Positions 1-8,484 of a DNA stretch of 64,000 bases are shown in pieces. This DNA comes from Eulemur rufifrons (lineage: Eukaryota; Chordata; Mammalia; Primates; Lemuridae): positions 240,001 through 304,000 of the forward strand of contig NW_027182874.1 of assembly GCF_041146395.1 (NCBI RefSeq), in the 5' to 3' direction. A program made the translations under genes and the position numbers. The notes under the pieces were generated by a model. It searched no databases, was not told the DNA's origin, and saw only the letters and a program-made list of their open reading frames with translations. Position 1 is the stretch's first letter. Every line of letters begins with the position of its first letter.

Positions 1-537
1 GGCTGGATTCTCCCGCTCCCCGGCTCCTCTGGCCTCTGCCAGTCCCTGAGCATTCAACCCCAGTGACAGTGATCTGCAGACGGGCGGCCGCCATTGTAGG
101 GGTCCACAGCCTAAACGCTGAGGAGCGATTGGGTACCGGGCGGCTCCCTGGGCGGCTCCCTTCCCTAGTCCACGGACCCTGACTAGGAGCTCCACCTTTG
201 TGTGAACACTGAGTGGTTCCCCAGTCACGAGAGAGTGGAGCGTGGACCTTGCAGACATTGGGGTGGGGCAGACCATCTCCCGCGGGAACTGCAGTGGCTG
301 GGGCACTGGGTGAATGAGGGCACCGCTCCACTCTCCCTATCCACTGTCTTTCTTGCAGAGAGAGACAGAAGCCACCTCGGGAGAGGAAGAGGGGCAGCCC
401 CCCCAGCGGAGCTAGCAAAATCCTGAACAATATGTGAAGGGCTCCCCCTAGTGACAGAGGAGGCAGCTTACCTGGCACTCACAGTGTGCCCCTATCCAGA
501 CTAAAGCTGAAAGAAGGGATCTTAAGGATTCATTCAG
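1..537 (+). promoter_or_regulatory. L1 5'UTR (partial, internal promoter region)
   Basis: This GC-rich, CpG-containing stretch precedes the ORF1 ATG and has no protein motif. In L1 elements the 5'UTR holds an internal RNA polymerase II promoter, so by position this is the promoter-bearing leader. The start is cut by the window edge. An open frame at 202..426 lies inside it but shows no recognisable domain and is treated as noise. I cannot point to individual transcription factor sites with confidence. Confidence 0.7.
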
Positions 538-1542
538 ATGGGAAGGGCTCAGCGAAGGAACTCTAGGAGTATAAAGAATCAAGCTGAAACCATGCCCTCA
601 AAGAGGATTACTAGTTCTCCACCAATTAACACAAAGCAGATTCCAAATAGCAACATGTCACAGGAAGAATTTCAAACATGGATCATAAATACGCTGAACA
701 TTATGCAAGAAAAAATGGATAATCAACACAAAGAAACCACAAAAAAGATCCAGGACTTGGAAGAAAAATTCACCAAAGAAATTGAAATACTGAAGAAAAA
801 TCAAACTGAACTCCTGGAAATGAAAAATTTATTCAAGGAGCTACAAAACACAGTGGAAAGTCTCAAGAGCAGGGTAGATCAAACAGAAGAAAGAATCTCA
901 GAGATCGAAGATAACACTTTCCAATTAAATAAGGCAGTCACAGAGTTAAAACAAAGAAACATGAGAAATAATCATAGTCTACAAGAAATGTGGGATTATG
1001 TAAAGAAGCCTAACGTGAGAGTTATCGGCATTCCTGAGGGTGAAGAAGACAATAAGCAAGGGTTGAATAAAGTATCTGAAGATATAATTGAGGAAAATTT
1101 CCCAGGCCTTGCCAAATCTCTAGATACACAGGTTCAAGAAGCTCAAAGAACCTCTGAGAGATTCATACCAAATAGGAAGACACCACGTCATGTAGTTATC
1201 AGACTGACCAAAATATCCACTAACGAGGCCCTTCTTCAATCTGTAAGGAGAAAAAAACAAGTAACATACAAAGGAAAGCCCATCCGAATCACGCCAGATT
1301 TCTCAACTGAAACCTTACAAGCAAGAAGAGATTGGAGCCCCATTCTCACTCTTCTGAAACAGAATAATGCCCAGCCTAGAATCCTGTACCCAGATAAGCT
1401 CAGTTTTATATATGAAGGTGAAATTAAGACATTCTCAGATAAACAAAAACTCAGAGAATTCACCAAGACAAGAGCAGCTTTCCAAGAAGTATTCAAAACA
1501 GAGTTACACGTGGTCCAGCACAAGAAGGACCTTCGAATGTAA
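538..1542 (+). CDS. L1 ORF1 protein (RNA-binding nucleic acid chaperone), intact frame
   Basis: A 334-residue open frame close in length to known mammalian L1 ORF1p (roughly 340 aa). Residues 1-50 are a basic, low-complexity head. Residues about 50-150 are heptad-like and rich in K, E, L and Q, fitting the trimerising coiled coil. Residues about 158-252 fit the RRM, opening with the family motif WDYVKKPNVRVIGIPEG. Residues about 240-320 fit the C-terminal domain, with VTYKGKPIRIT, a TLQARR stretch and YPDKLSF. ORF1p coats L1 RNA in cytoplasmic ribonucleoprotein particles and acts as a chaperone during reverse transcription. The ATG at 538 is chosen because the MG-basic start matches the family and no in-frame upstream extension is needed. 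The frame is open although the downstream ORF2 is broken. Whether it is expressed from this heterochromatic copy is unknown. Confidence 0.9.
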   Translation: MGRAQRRNSRSIKNQAETMPSKRITSSPPINTKQIPNSNMSQEEFQTWIINTLNIMQEKMDNQHKETTKKIQDLEEKFTKEIEILKKNQTELLEMKNLFKELQNTVESLKSRVDQTEERISEIEDNTFQLNKAVTELKQRNMRNNHSLQEMWDYVKKPNVRVIGIPEGEEDNKQGLNKVSEDIIEENFPGLAKSLDTQVQEAQRTSERFIPNRKTPRHVVIRLTKISTNEALLQSVRRKKQVTYKGKPIRITPDFSTETLQARRDWSPILTLLKQNNAQPRILYPDKLSFIYEGEIKTFSDKQKLREFTKTRAAFQEVFKTELHVVQHKKDLRM

Positions 1543-1641
1543 CACTAATCAAGAGATAAATATGAAAACACAGTTATCATAATGGCTCAAGAGAGAAAAC
1601 AGATCAATGAAATTCAACCCAACATGAGGAACAGCAATCTG

Positions 1642-2330
1642 TCTCGCTTATCAGTTCTCTCATTAAATGTGAATGGATTGAATTCCCCACTCAAGAGACA
1701 TGGACTGGCCCGATGGATAAAAAAGATATAAGCCAAGTATCTGCTGTCTTCAGGAAACTCATCTAACCTGCAAGGATGCATTTAGACTGAAAATAAAAGG
1801 GTGGAAATCAATATTCCAAGCAAATGGAACCCAAAAGAAAGCTGGCGTGGCAGTTCTAATCTCCGATAACGTAGTTTTTAAATCAACAAAAGTAAAGAAA
1901 GACAAAGATGGTTACTATATACTGGTGAAGGGTACAATTCAACAAGAAGACATAACTATACTTAACATATATGCACCCGATCTAGGTGCACCCAGATTCA
2001 TAAAGCAAACCCTACTTGATCTGAACCAAATGATAGATAACAACACTTTAGTAGCCAGAGATTTTAACACGCCACTGACAGTTCAAGACAGATCCTCCAA
2101 ACAAAAAATAAACAAAGAAATATTGGACGTATATAGAATGCTAGAACAAATGGGCCTGACTGACATCTACAGGACATTCTACCCAAATACCACTGAATAT
2201 AAGTTCTTCTCATCAGCTCATGGGACATTCTCCAAGATTGACCATATCTTAGGACATAAAGCATGTCTTAAAAAATTTAAAAATATAGAAATAATACCAT
2301 GCAGCTTCTCGGATCACAGTGGAATAAAAG
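1642..2330 (+). other. ORF2 endonuclease (EN) domain remnant
   Basis: This segment corresponds to the apurinic/apyrimidinic-like endonuclease that nicks target DNA at TTTT/AA-like sites. Visible family motifs are LNVNGLN (about 1666), QETH (about 1754, in the shifted frame), DFNTPL (about 2060), [10 protein letters not shown] (about 2232) and SDHSG (about 2310). Together they keep the catalytic N, E, D/N, D and H positions known for L1 EN. The first motif is in a different reading frame from the rest because of the frameshift near 1721, so no single polypeptide contains the whole site. Confidence 0.85.
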
Positions 2331-2989
2331 TAACAATGAACCCTAACAGAAATCCTCATTTCTACTCAAAGTCATGGAAGCTAAATAACCTTCTCCTGAA
2401 CAATCATTTTATAAATGAAGAAATCAAGTCAGAAATCAAAAGATTCTCTGAATTAAACGACAAAGGAGATACAACTTATCAAAATCTGTGGGACACAGCT
2501 AAAGCAGTCCTGAGAGGAAAATTTATTTCCATAAATGCCTATACCAAAAAGACAGAAAACTTACAAATAGACAATCTAATGAATAGACTCAAAGAGCTGG
2601 AGAAGAAAGAAGAGACCAAACCCAAACCCAGCAGAAGGAAATTATTAAGATTAAATCAGAACTAAATGAAAAGGACCATAAGGGAGATTAAACCAAACCA
2701 TAACGGAGATTAATAAAACCAAAAGTTGGTTCTTTGAAAAAATAAACAAAATTGACACACCTCTGGCTAAACTAACCAAGAGCAGAAAAGAAAAATCTCT
2801 TATAACCTCGATCAGGAACACGAAAGGAGTAATCACGACTGATGCCACAGAGATACATGATATCATCTATGAATTCTACAAAAATCTTTATGCACACAAA
2901 TTAGAAAACCTGGAGGAAATGGACAAATTCTTATAAACACACAGCCTTCCCAGGCTCAACCAGGAAGACACAGAATTCCTGAATAGACC

Positions 2990-3790
2990 GATATCTAGAT
3001 CTGAAATTGAAACAGCAATAAAAAACCTTCCCAAAAAGAAAAGCCCTGGACCAGATGGGTTCACACCTGAATTCTACCATACCTACAAAGAAGAACTGGT
3101 GCCCATCGTACATAAACTATTCTCCAATATAGAGAAGGATGGGATTCTCCCCAACACTTTTTACCAAGCCAACATAATCCTGATACCAAATCCAGGAAAG
3201 GATGCAACTAAAACAGAGAACTATAGACCAATTTCTCTTATGAATATAGATGCAAAAATTCTCAATAAAATTCTAACAAATCGAATCCAAGTGCTTATCA
3301 AAAAAATAATCCATCACGACCAAGTGGGCTTCATCCCAGAGATGCAGGGATGGTTTGACATATGGGAATGTAATTCATCACATAAATAGAAGCAAAAATA
3401 AAGATCAGATGATCCTCTCAATAGATGCAGAGAAAGCATTTGACAAAATTCAACACCCTTTTATGATAAGAACACTTAACAAAATAGGCATAGATGGGGC
3501 CTATATAAAAATGATACAAGCCATATACGACAAACCCTCAGCCAACCTCATACTGAATGGGGAAAAACTGAAAGCATTCCCACTTCAAACTGGAACCAGA
3601 CAAGGCTTACCACTGTCCCCATTACTTTTCTACATAGTATTGGAAGTCCTTGCAAGAGCTATCAGGCAAGAGAGCAGAATCAAGGGAGTTGAAATAGGGA
3701 CAGAAGAGATCAAACTCTCACTCTTTGCTGATGATATGATGTTATATCTATAAAACCCCAAGGTTTCAACCAAGAGACTCCTGGAATTGA
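2990..3790 (+). other. ORF2 reverse transcriptase domain remnant
   Basis: Translations in two frames give the reverse transcriptase core in order: KKSPGPDGF near 3037, [20 protein letters not shown] near 3217, HHDQVGFIP near 3313, [16 protein letters not shown] near 3418, [13 protein letters not shown] near 3592 and the catalytic FADD at 3724-3735. Both aspartates of the YADD-type box are present, with F in the first position as in L1. A frameshift near 3355-3375 splits the domain, and a stop follows the catalytic box at 3751-3753. Confidence 0.9.
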
Positions 3791-4997
3791 TCAATGAATT
3801 CAGTAAAGTCTCAGGATAGAAAATCAATACACACAAATCAGAGGAATTCATATATGCCAATAACAGTCAAATGGAAAACCAAATTAAGGACTCAATACCC
3901 TTCAAAATAGCAACAAAGAAAATAAAATACCTAGGAATTTATTTAACTAAGGAGGTAAAGGACCTCTATAGGGAGAACTATGAAACACTGAGGAAGGAAA
4001 TTGCAGAACATGTAAATAGGTGGAAAACCATACCATGCTCATGGATCGGTAGAATCAACATTGTTAAAATGTCTATACTGCCCAAAGTTATCTACAGATT
4101 CAATGCAATCCTTATTAAATTACCAACATCTTTTTTCACAGACATAGAAAAAATAATTTTACGCTTTGTATGGAACCAGGGAAGACCCCGTTTAGCAAAA
4201 GCAATCTTAAACAACAAAAACAAAATGGGAAGTATTAATTTGCCAGACTTCAAACTATACTACAAGGCTGTGGTTCTTAAAACAGCCTGGTACTGGCACA
4301 AGTGCAGGGACACAGACCAGTGGAACAGAACAGAAAATCCCAATATAAAACCATCCTCATATAGCCATCTAATCTTTGACAAAGCAGACAAAAACATACT
4401 CTGGGGAAAAGATTCCTTATTTAATAAATGGTGCTGGGAAAACTGGATATCCACATGTAGAAGACTAAAACAGGACACACAAAAATCAAATCACAGTGGT
4501 TAACAGACTTAAACCTAAGGTCAGAAACTATTAGAATTCTAGAAGAAAATGTAGGAAAGACTCTTACAGACATTGGCCTAGGCAAAGAATTTATGAAGAA
4601 GACCCCTAAAGCAATCACAGCAACAACAAAAATAAATAAATGGGACCTGATCAAATTAAAAAGCTTCTGCACAGCCAAAGAAACAGTCACGAGAGTAAAT
4701 GGACAACCTACAGAATGGGAAAAAATTTTCGCATACTACACATCAGATAAAGGACTGATAACAAGAATCTATTTAGAACTCAGAAAAATCAGTAAGAAAA
4801 AATCAAACAACCCTATCAAAAAGTGGGCAAAGGACATAAATAGAAATTTTTCAAAAGAAGATATAAAAATGGCTAACAAACATATGAAAAAGTGTTCAAC
4901 ATCTCTAATCATCAGGAAAATGCAAATCAAAACCACAATGAGATATCACTTAACTCCAGTAGGAATGGCCTTTATCAAAAAGTCCCAAAACTATACA

Positions 4998-5051
4998 TGT
5001 TGGTGTGGGTGTGGCGAGATAGGTACATTCATAAACTGCTGGTGGGACTGT
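4998..5051 (+). other. ORF2 C-terminal cysteine motif remnant
   Basis: The frame open at 4593..5195 contains the L1-typical cysteine cluster read as [18 protein letters not shown]. Cysteine codons lie at 4998, 5004, 5010, 5037 and 5049. In intact L1 this region contributes to RNA binding and retrotransposition. A stop codon at 5193-5195 separates it from the last piece of the protein, which ends at 5444. Confidence 0.85.
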
Positions 5052-5516
5052 AAACTAGTGCAGCCCCTGTGGAAAGCAATGTGGAGATACCTTAAACAGA
5101 TTCAAGTAGACCTACCATTCGATCCAGCAATTCCATTATTGGACATCTACCCAGAAGAACAAAAGTCATTCTATAAAAAAGACACCTGCACCTGAATGAT
5201 TATAGCAGCACAATTCACAATCACAAAGATGTGGAAACAACCCAAATGCCCATCAATTCATGAATGGATTAGCAAAATGTGGTATATGTATACCATGGAA
5301 TATTACTCAGCTATTAGAAATAATGGCGATATGGCATCTCTTTGGTTCTCCTGGAGAGAGCTGGATCCCATTCTATTAAGTGAAGTATCCCAAGAATGGA
5401 AAAATAAGCACCACATGTACTCACCAGCAAATTGGTTTCCCTGAGTGCACATTTGGGAACAACACCAATTGGGTATCGGACAGAGGTTGGGGCCGGGTGG
5501 AAGGGATGGGTGTATA

Positions 5517-5651
5517 CCTACTTGATGAATGTGATGTGCACTGCCTGGGGAATGGACACCCTTCAAGTTCTAACTGGGGGGGATGGGGTGGGGGAGAGGA
5601 GGGGTGCACACCTACATGATGAATGTGATGTGCACTGACTAGGGAATGGAC
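5517..5651 (+). repeat. Degenerate 41-bp direct repeat pair in the L1 3'UTR
   Basis: Positions 5517-5557 and 5611-5651 share a 41-base unit whose core is 'gatgaatgtgatgtgcactg' followed by a G-rich 'gggaatggac' end, with only about four differences. Spacing is 94 bases. The G-rich tract sits between them. It is probably an old duplication within this L1 lineage. Confidence 0.85.
5576..5604 (+). other. G-quadruplex-capable tract in the L1 3'UTR
   Basis: Four G runs of at least four lie at 5576-5582, 5585-5588, 5590-5594 and 5601-5604, separated by loops of 2, 1 and 6 bases. That satisfies the usual four-run G4 pattern. A G-rich polypurine tract in the 3'UTR is a known shared trait of mammalian L1s. 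Confidence 0.75.
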
Positions 5652-5732
5652 AAAATTGAAGCTCAGAATCGGGGGAAAGGGGAGGCATGGGGAATGTATA
5701 TAGCCTGATCTTTTGTACCCCCATAATGAGCT

Positions 5733-5757
5733 AACAAACAAACAAACAAACAAAAAA
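5733..5757 (+). repeat. L1 3' tail, (AAAC)n-type simple repeat
   Basis: The element ends in repeated AAAC units and then a short A run at 5752-5757. Poly-A tails that have turned into AAAC arrays are common on older L1 copies. The satellite begins immediately afterwards. Confidence 0.85.
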
Positions 5758-5776
5758 GAATCGTTTGATTCATCAG
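5756..5776 (+). other. Probable 3' target-site duplication start, inside a satellite monomer
   Basis: The base after the tail begins 'aagaatcgtttgattcatca', which matches the point 'ccttt/aagaatcctttg' found in every satellite monomer. On the opposite strand this reads TTCTT/AA, a one-base variant of the preferred L1 endonuclease site. The matching 5' copy would lie upstream of the window, so the duplication is predicted, not seen. Confidence 0.5.
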
Positions 5777-6240
5777 CTGGGAATACACCATGGTTCTTTA
5801 AAGACCTCTATGCGTGGGCCCAGGTAACTGGCAAGTTCCAAGAAGTATGCCACAGAGCTTTTGAAATAACCACTACGTTGAGAATTATTTGCTAGTTTTT
5901 GCACCACCTTTCACCATAATTGTGATAAGGTTGGTCCGTGCCTCCTTCAACCCAAGATGGCTGGGGCGGACAAAAGTATGCTGAGGCCTAGTTCACTTGG
6001 TGTTGCCGATAGTTGGTACTGGAGCCTGGCAAGAAGCCATGTTATTAAGAGTCATTCCACCATCCTTTCTCCATCATTTTAAAAGGCAGAACACCTTTTT
6101 CCAGTTATCATAAGAATGAGTTGCTGGAGGGGACGTTTTTGAGTGGGGTCGGGTGGTGCGTTGAGGGGAAGGCTCTCTGTCTGTCTGGTGGTTTGTCTTT
6201 ATTATGCCCAAGGAGGAGAGGTGGGCATGTGTGTGGCAGG

Positions 6241-6295
6241 TGAAAAGTACGGATCCTGTTTCAGTCTTAGACTGAAACAGGATCCGCACTTTTCA
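6241..6295. repeat. Near-perfect palindrome, 27-bp arms, edge monomer at 6099
   Basis: The left arm is 6241-6267 and the right arm 6269-6295, separated by a single base, with one mismatch between the arms. The inner part reads ggatcctgtttcagtct on the left. Such a sequence could extrude as a cruciform. Confidence 0.95.
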
Positions 6296-6787
6296 GCCAG
6301 TTCCTTTACGAATCCTTTGATTCATCAGCTGGGAATCCACCATGGCTGTCGAGACCCCTCTATGTGTGGGTCCAGGTAACTGGCTAGTTCCAAGATGTAT
6401 GCCGCAGAGCTTTGGAAATAACCACTACATTGAGTATTATTTGCCAGTTTTTGCAGCAACTTTCACAATGATTGTGAAAAGGTTAGGCAGTGCATCCTGA
6501 AACCCAAGCTGGCTTCCACAGAAAAAACTACGGTTAGGCCAATCTCCCTTGGAGTTGCCGATAATTGGTACTGGTCCGTGGCAAGAAGCCATTCCTTTAA
6601 GTATCATTCCACCTTCCTTTCACAACTATTTTAAAAGGCAGAGCACCTATTGCCATTTAGCTTAAGGATGAGTCGCTGGAGGAAACGTTTTTGTGTGGGG
6701 TGGGAGAGGCAGAGCCAGGCCCTCTGTCAGTCCAGTGGTTTGTTTTTATTATCCCCGGAGAGGAGAAGTGGACATGTGTGTGGCAAG

Positions 6788-6842
6788 TGAAAAGTGTGGA
6801 TCCTGTTTCAGTCTTAGACTGATACAGGATCGGCACTTTTCA
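6788..6842. repeat. Palindrome, 27-bp arms, edge monomer at 6650
   Basis: This is the same dyad as at 6241-6295 and at the same place in the monomer, with 27-base arms around one central base and a few mismatches (for example gatacagg against cctgtttc). Confidence 0.9.
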
Positions 6843-7334
6843 TCCTGTTCCTTTAAGAATCCTTTGCTTCATCAGCTGGGAATCCACCATAGTTCTCTAC
6901 ACCCCACTATGTGTGGACCCACTTAACAGGCTAGTTCAAAGAAGTATGCCACAGAGCATTTGAAATAACCACTACCATGGAAATTATTTGCCAGCTTTTC
7001 CAGCACTTTTACCATAATTTTGATAAGGTTCATTTGTGCTTCCTTAAACCCTAGATGGCTTCCATGGACAAACCTATACTGAGGGTTCTCTCGCTTGGTG
7101 TTGCCAATACTTGGTACGGGAGTCTGACAAGAATCCAGTCTTTTAATTATCATTGCCCCATCCTTTCTCCCTTATATTAAAAGGTGAGCAACTTTCGGCA
7201 GTTAGCATAAGGATGAGTCAACGGAGGGGACGTTTTTGGGTGGGATCGGGGTGGTTTGGGGGACAGTCCCTCTGTCAGTCTGGTTGTTCGTGTTTATTAT
7301 GCCCAGACAGGGAAGTGGATATATTTGTGGCAGG

Positions 7335-7387
7335 TGAAATGTGCGGATCCTGTTTCAGTTAGACTGAAACAGTATCCGCACTTTTCA
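7335..7387. repeat. Palindrome, about 26-bp arms, edge monomer at 7195
   Basis: The dyad is present with two central bases lost (53 bases in total). Arms from 'tgaaatgtgcggatcctg' to 'gtatccgcacttttca' pair with two visible mismatches. Confidence 0.9.
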
Positions 7388-7884
7388 GCCGGTTCCATTA
7401 AAAATCCTTTGATTCATCAGCTGGGAATCCACCATGGTTCCTTAGAAGCCTCCATGCATGGGCCCATGAACTGGCCTGTACCAAGATGTATGCTGCACAG
7501 CTTTTGAGATAAACACTACGTGTAGAATTATTTGCCAGTTTCTGCAGCACATATCACCATAATTGTGATAAGGATCGTCTGTGCCTCCTTAAACACAAGA
7601 TGGCTGCCAGGGAGAAAACTATGCTGAGGCCTAGGTCACTTGGATTTCACGACACTTGTTACTGGAGGCTGGAAGGAGGCCATTCTTTTAAGTATCATTC
7701 CACCATACTTTCCCCATTATTTTAAAATGCACGGAAACCTTTGCAAGTTAGCATAATAATTAGTAGCTGGAGGGGACATTTTTATTTGTGGGGTCGGTGT
7801 GGGTGGGGGGCGCAGGCCCTCTGTCAGTTCGCTGGATGGTTTTTATTTTCCCCAGACCGGAGAAGTGGGCATGTGTGTGGCAGG

Positions 7885-7939
7885 TAAAAAGTTCGGACCC
7901 CGTTTCTGTCTTAGACTGAAACAGAAACCGCACTTTTCA
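7885..7939. repeat. Degraded palindrome, 27-bp arms, edge monomer at 7741
   Basis: The same 55-base dyad with more mismatches: the left arm reads ttcggaccccgtttctgtct and the right arm agactgaaacagaaaccgca. Outer and innermost bases still pair. Confidence 0.85.
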
Positions 7940-8147
7940 CCCCGTTCCATTAAGAATCCCTTGCTTCATCAGCTGGGAATCCACAATGGGCCTCTAGACT
8001 GCTCTATGCGTGGGCCCAGTTAACTGGCTAGTTCAAAGAATTATGCCGCAGAGCTTTTCAAGTAACCACTACCATGAGAATTACTTGACCGCTTTTGCAG
8101 CACCTTTCACCATAATTGTGATAAGGTTCATCTGTGCCTCCTTAAAC

Positions 8148-8161
8148 CCAAGATGGCTGCC
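8148..8161 (+). promoter_or_regulatory. YY1-like motif in an edge monomer
   Basis: The string ccaagatggctgcc closely fits the extended YY1 consensus built on AAGATGGCNGC. Similar strings occur at the same monomer position at 5952-5962, 7596-7608 and 8683-8696 (the last with aacatgg). Class B keeps 'aatatggctgc', while class A reads aagaaggctgcg and so loses the ATGG core. Binding is not shown by sequence alone. Confidence 0.35.
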
Positions 8162-8431
8162 AGGGACAAACGTGTGCTGAGGCCTAGGTGACTTGCTGTT
8201 GCCAATACTTGGTATGGGAGTCTGGCAATAAGCCAGTCTTTTAGGTATAATTCCACCATTCTATCTCCATTATTTTAAAAGGCAGAGGACGTATTGCCAG
8301 ATAGCATAAGGATCAGTCGCTGGAGGGCACGATTTTGTGTGGGGTGGTGGGGGGCGGGGGCAGGCCATCTGTCAATCCGATGGGTTGTTTTTGTTATCCC
8401 TAGAGAGGAGAAGTGGGCATGTGTGTTGCAG

Positions 8432-8484
8432 GCAAAAAGTCCGAATCCTGTTTCAGTCAGGATCTGCACTTTTCAGCCTGTTCC
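8432..8484. repeat. Collapsed palindrome, edge monomer at 8294
   Basis: The dyad has lost its centre: after 'cctgtttcagtc' the sequence goes straight to 'aggatctgcacttttca'. The outer arms (aaaagt...acttttc) remain. This is the first step toward the main-array form, in which the right arm is altered. Confidence 0.8.

Larger units (their letters stand above)
1582..5444 (+). pseudogene. L1 ORF2 (endonuclease + reverse transcriptase), disrupted
   Basis: ORF2 of L1 encodes the protein that nicks target DNA and reverse transcribes L1 RNA. The likely start is the ATG at 1582, or the in-frame ATG at 1624 that matches the usual start region better. The frame is lost early: the initial frame hits a stop at 1729 and homology continues in the next frame from about 1721-1742. 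Further breaks are a stop at 2663-2665 with frame changes around 2690-2715, a stop at 2934-2936, a frameshift near 3355-3375, a stop at 3751-3753, another stop in the 'ggatagaaaatc' stretch near 3817, frame loss around 4500-4593, and a stop at 5193-5195. The C-terminal piece ends at 5444. Homology is otherwise continuous from endonuclease to C terminus, so this is mutational decay, not truncation. Confidence 0.93.
5445..5732 (+). other. L1 3'UTR
   Basis: Non-coding sequence between the ORF2 stop and the tail. It contains a degenerate 41-bp direct repeat (5517-5557 and 5611-5651), a G-quadruplex-capable tract between them, a second purine-rich G run at 5671-5692, and the terminal 'ttgtacccccataatgagct' segment. 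This arrangement resembles 3'UTRs of strepsirrhine primate L1s as I remember them. It is the best clue to the host group. I see no canonical AATAAA signal. Confidence 0.75.
1..5757 (+). mobile_element. LINE-1 (L1) non-LTR retrotransposon, near full length, ORF2 disabled
   Basis: The order is 5'UTR, ORF1 (538..1542), a 39-base gap, a broken ORF2 (1582..5444), 3'UTR and an AAAC-rich tail, which is the standard L1 layout. ORF1 carries the L1 RNA-binding protein motifs and the ORF2 remnants carry endonuclease, FADD reverse-transcriptase and C-terminal cysteine motifs. The element runs off the left edge, so its 5' end and 5' target-site duplication are not visible. The 3' end abuts satellite sequence directly. 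ORF1 is open but ORF2 has at least six disruptions, so the copy cannot retrotranspose by itself. The 3'UTR style resembles strepsirrhine primate L1s as I remember them; a RepeatMasker run against a lemur/galago library would settle the subfamily. Confidence 0.95.

Noticed and set aside
202..426. A 74-codon frame in the L1 5'UTR (like L1 ORF0)
   Set aside because: Primate ORF0 lies on the antisense strand of the 5'UTR. This sense frame has no matching feature and is probably chance in GC-rich sequence.
1236..1523. Antisense frame inside L1 ORF1, and other antisense frames in ORF2 and the 3'UTR
   Set aside because: They are shadows of the sense coding sequence with no independent motif.
1847..5444. 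The separate open pieces of ORF2 as individual genes
   Set aside because: Homology runs continuously across the stops and frame changes, so they are fragments of one decayed ORF2.
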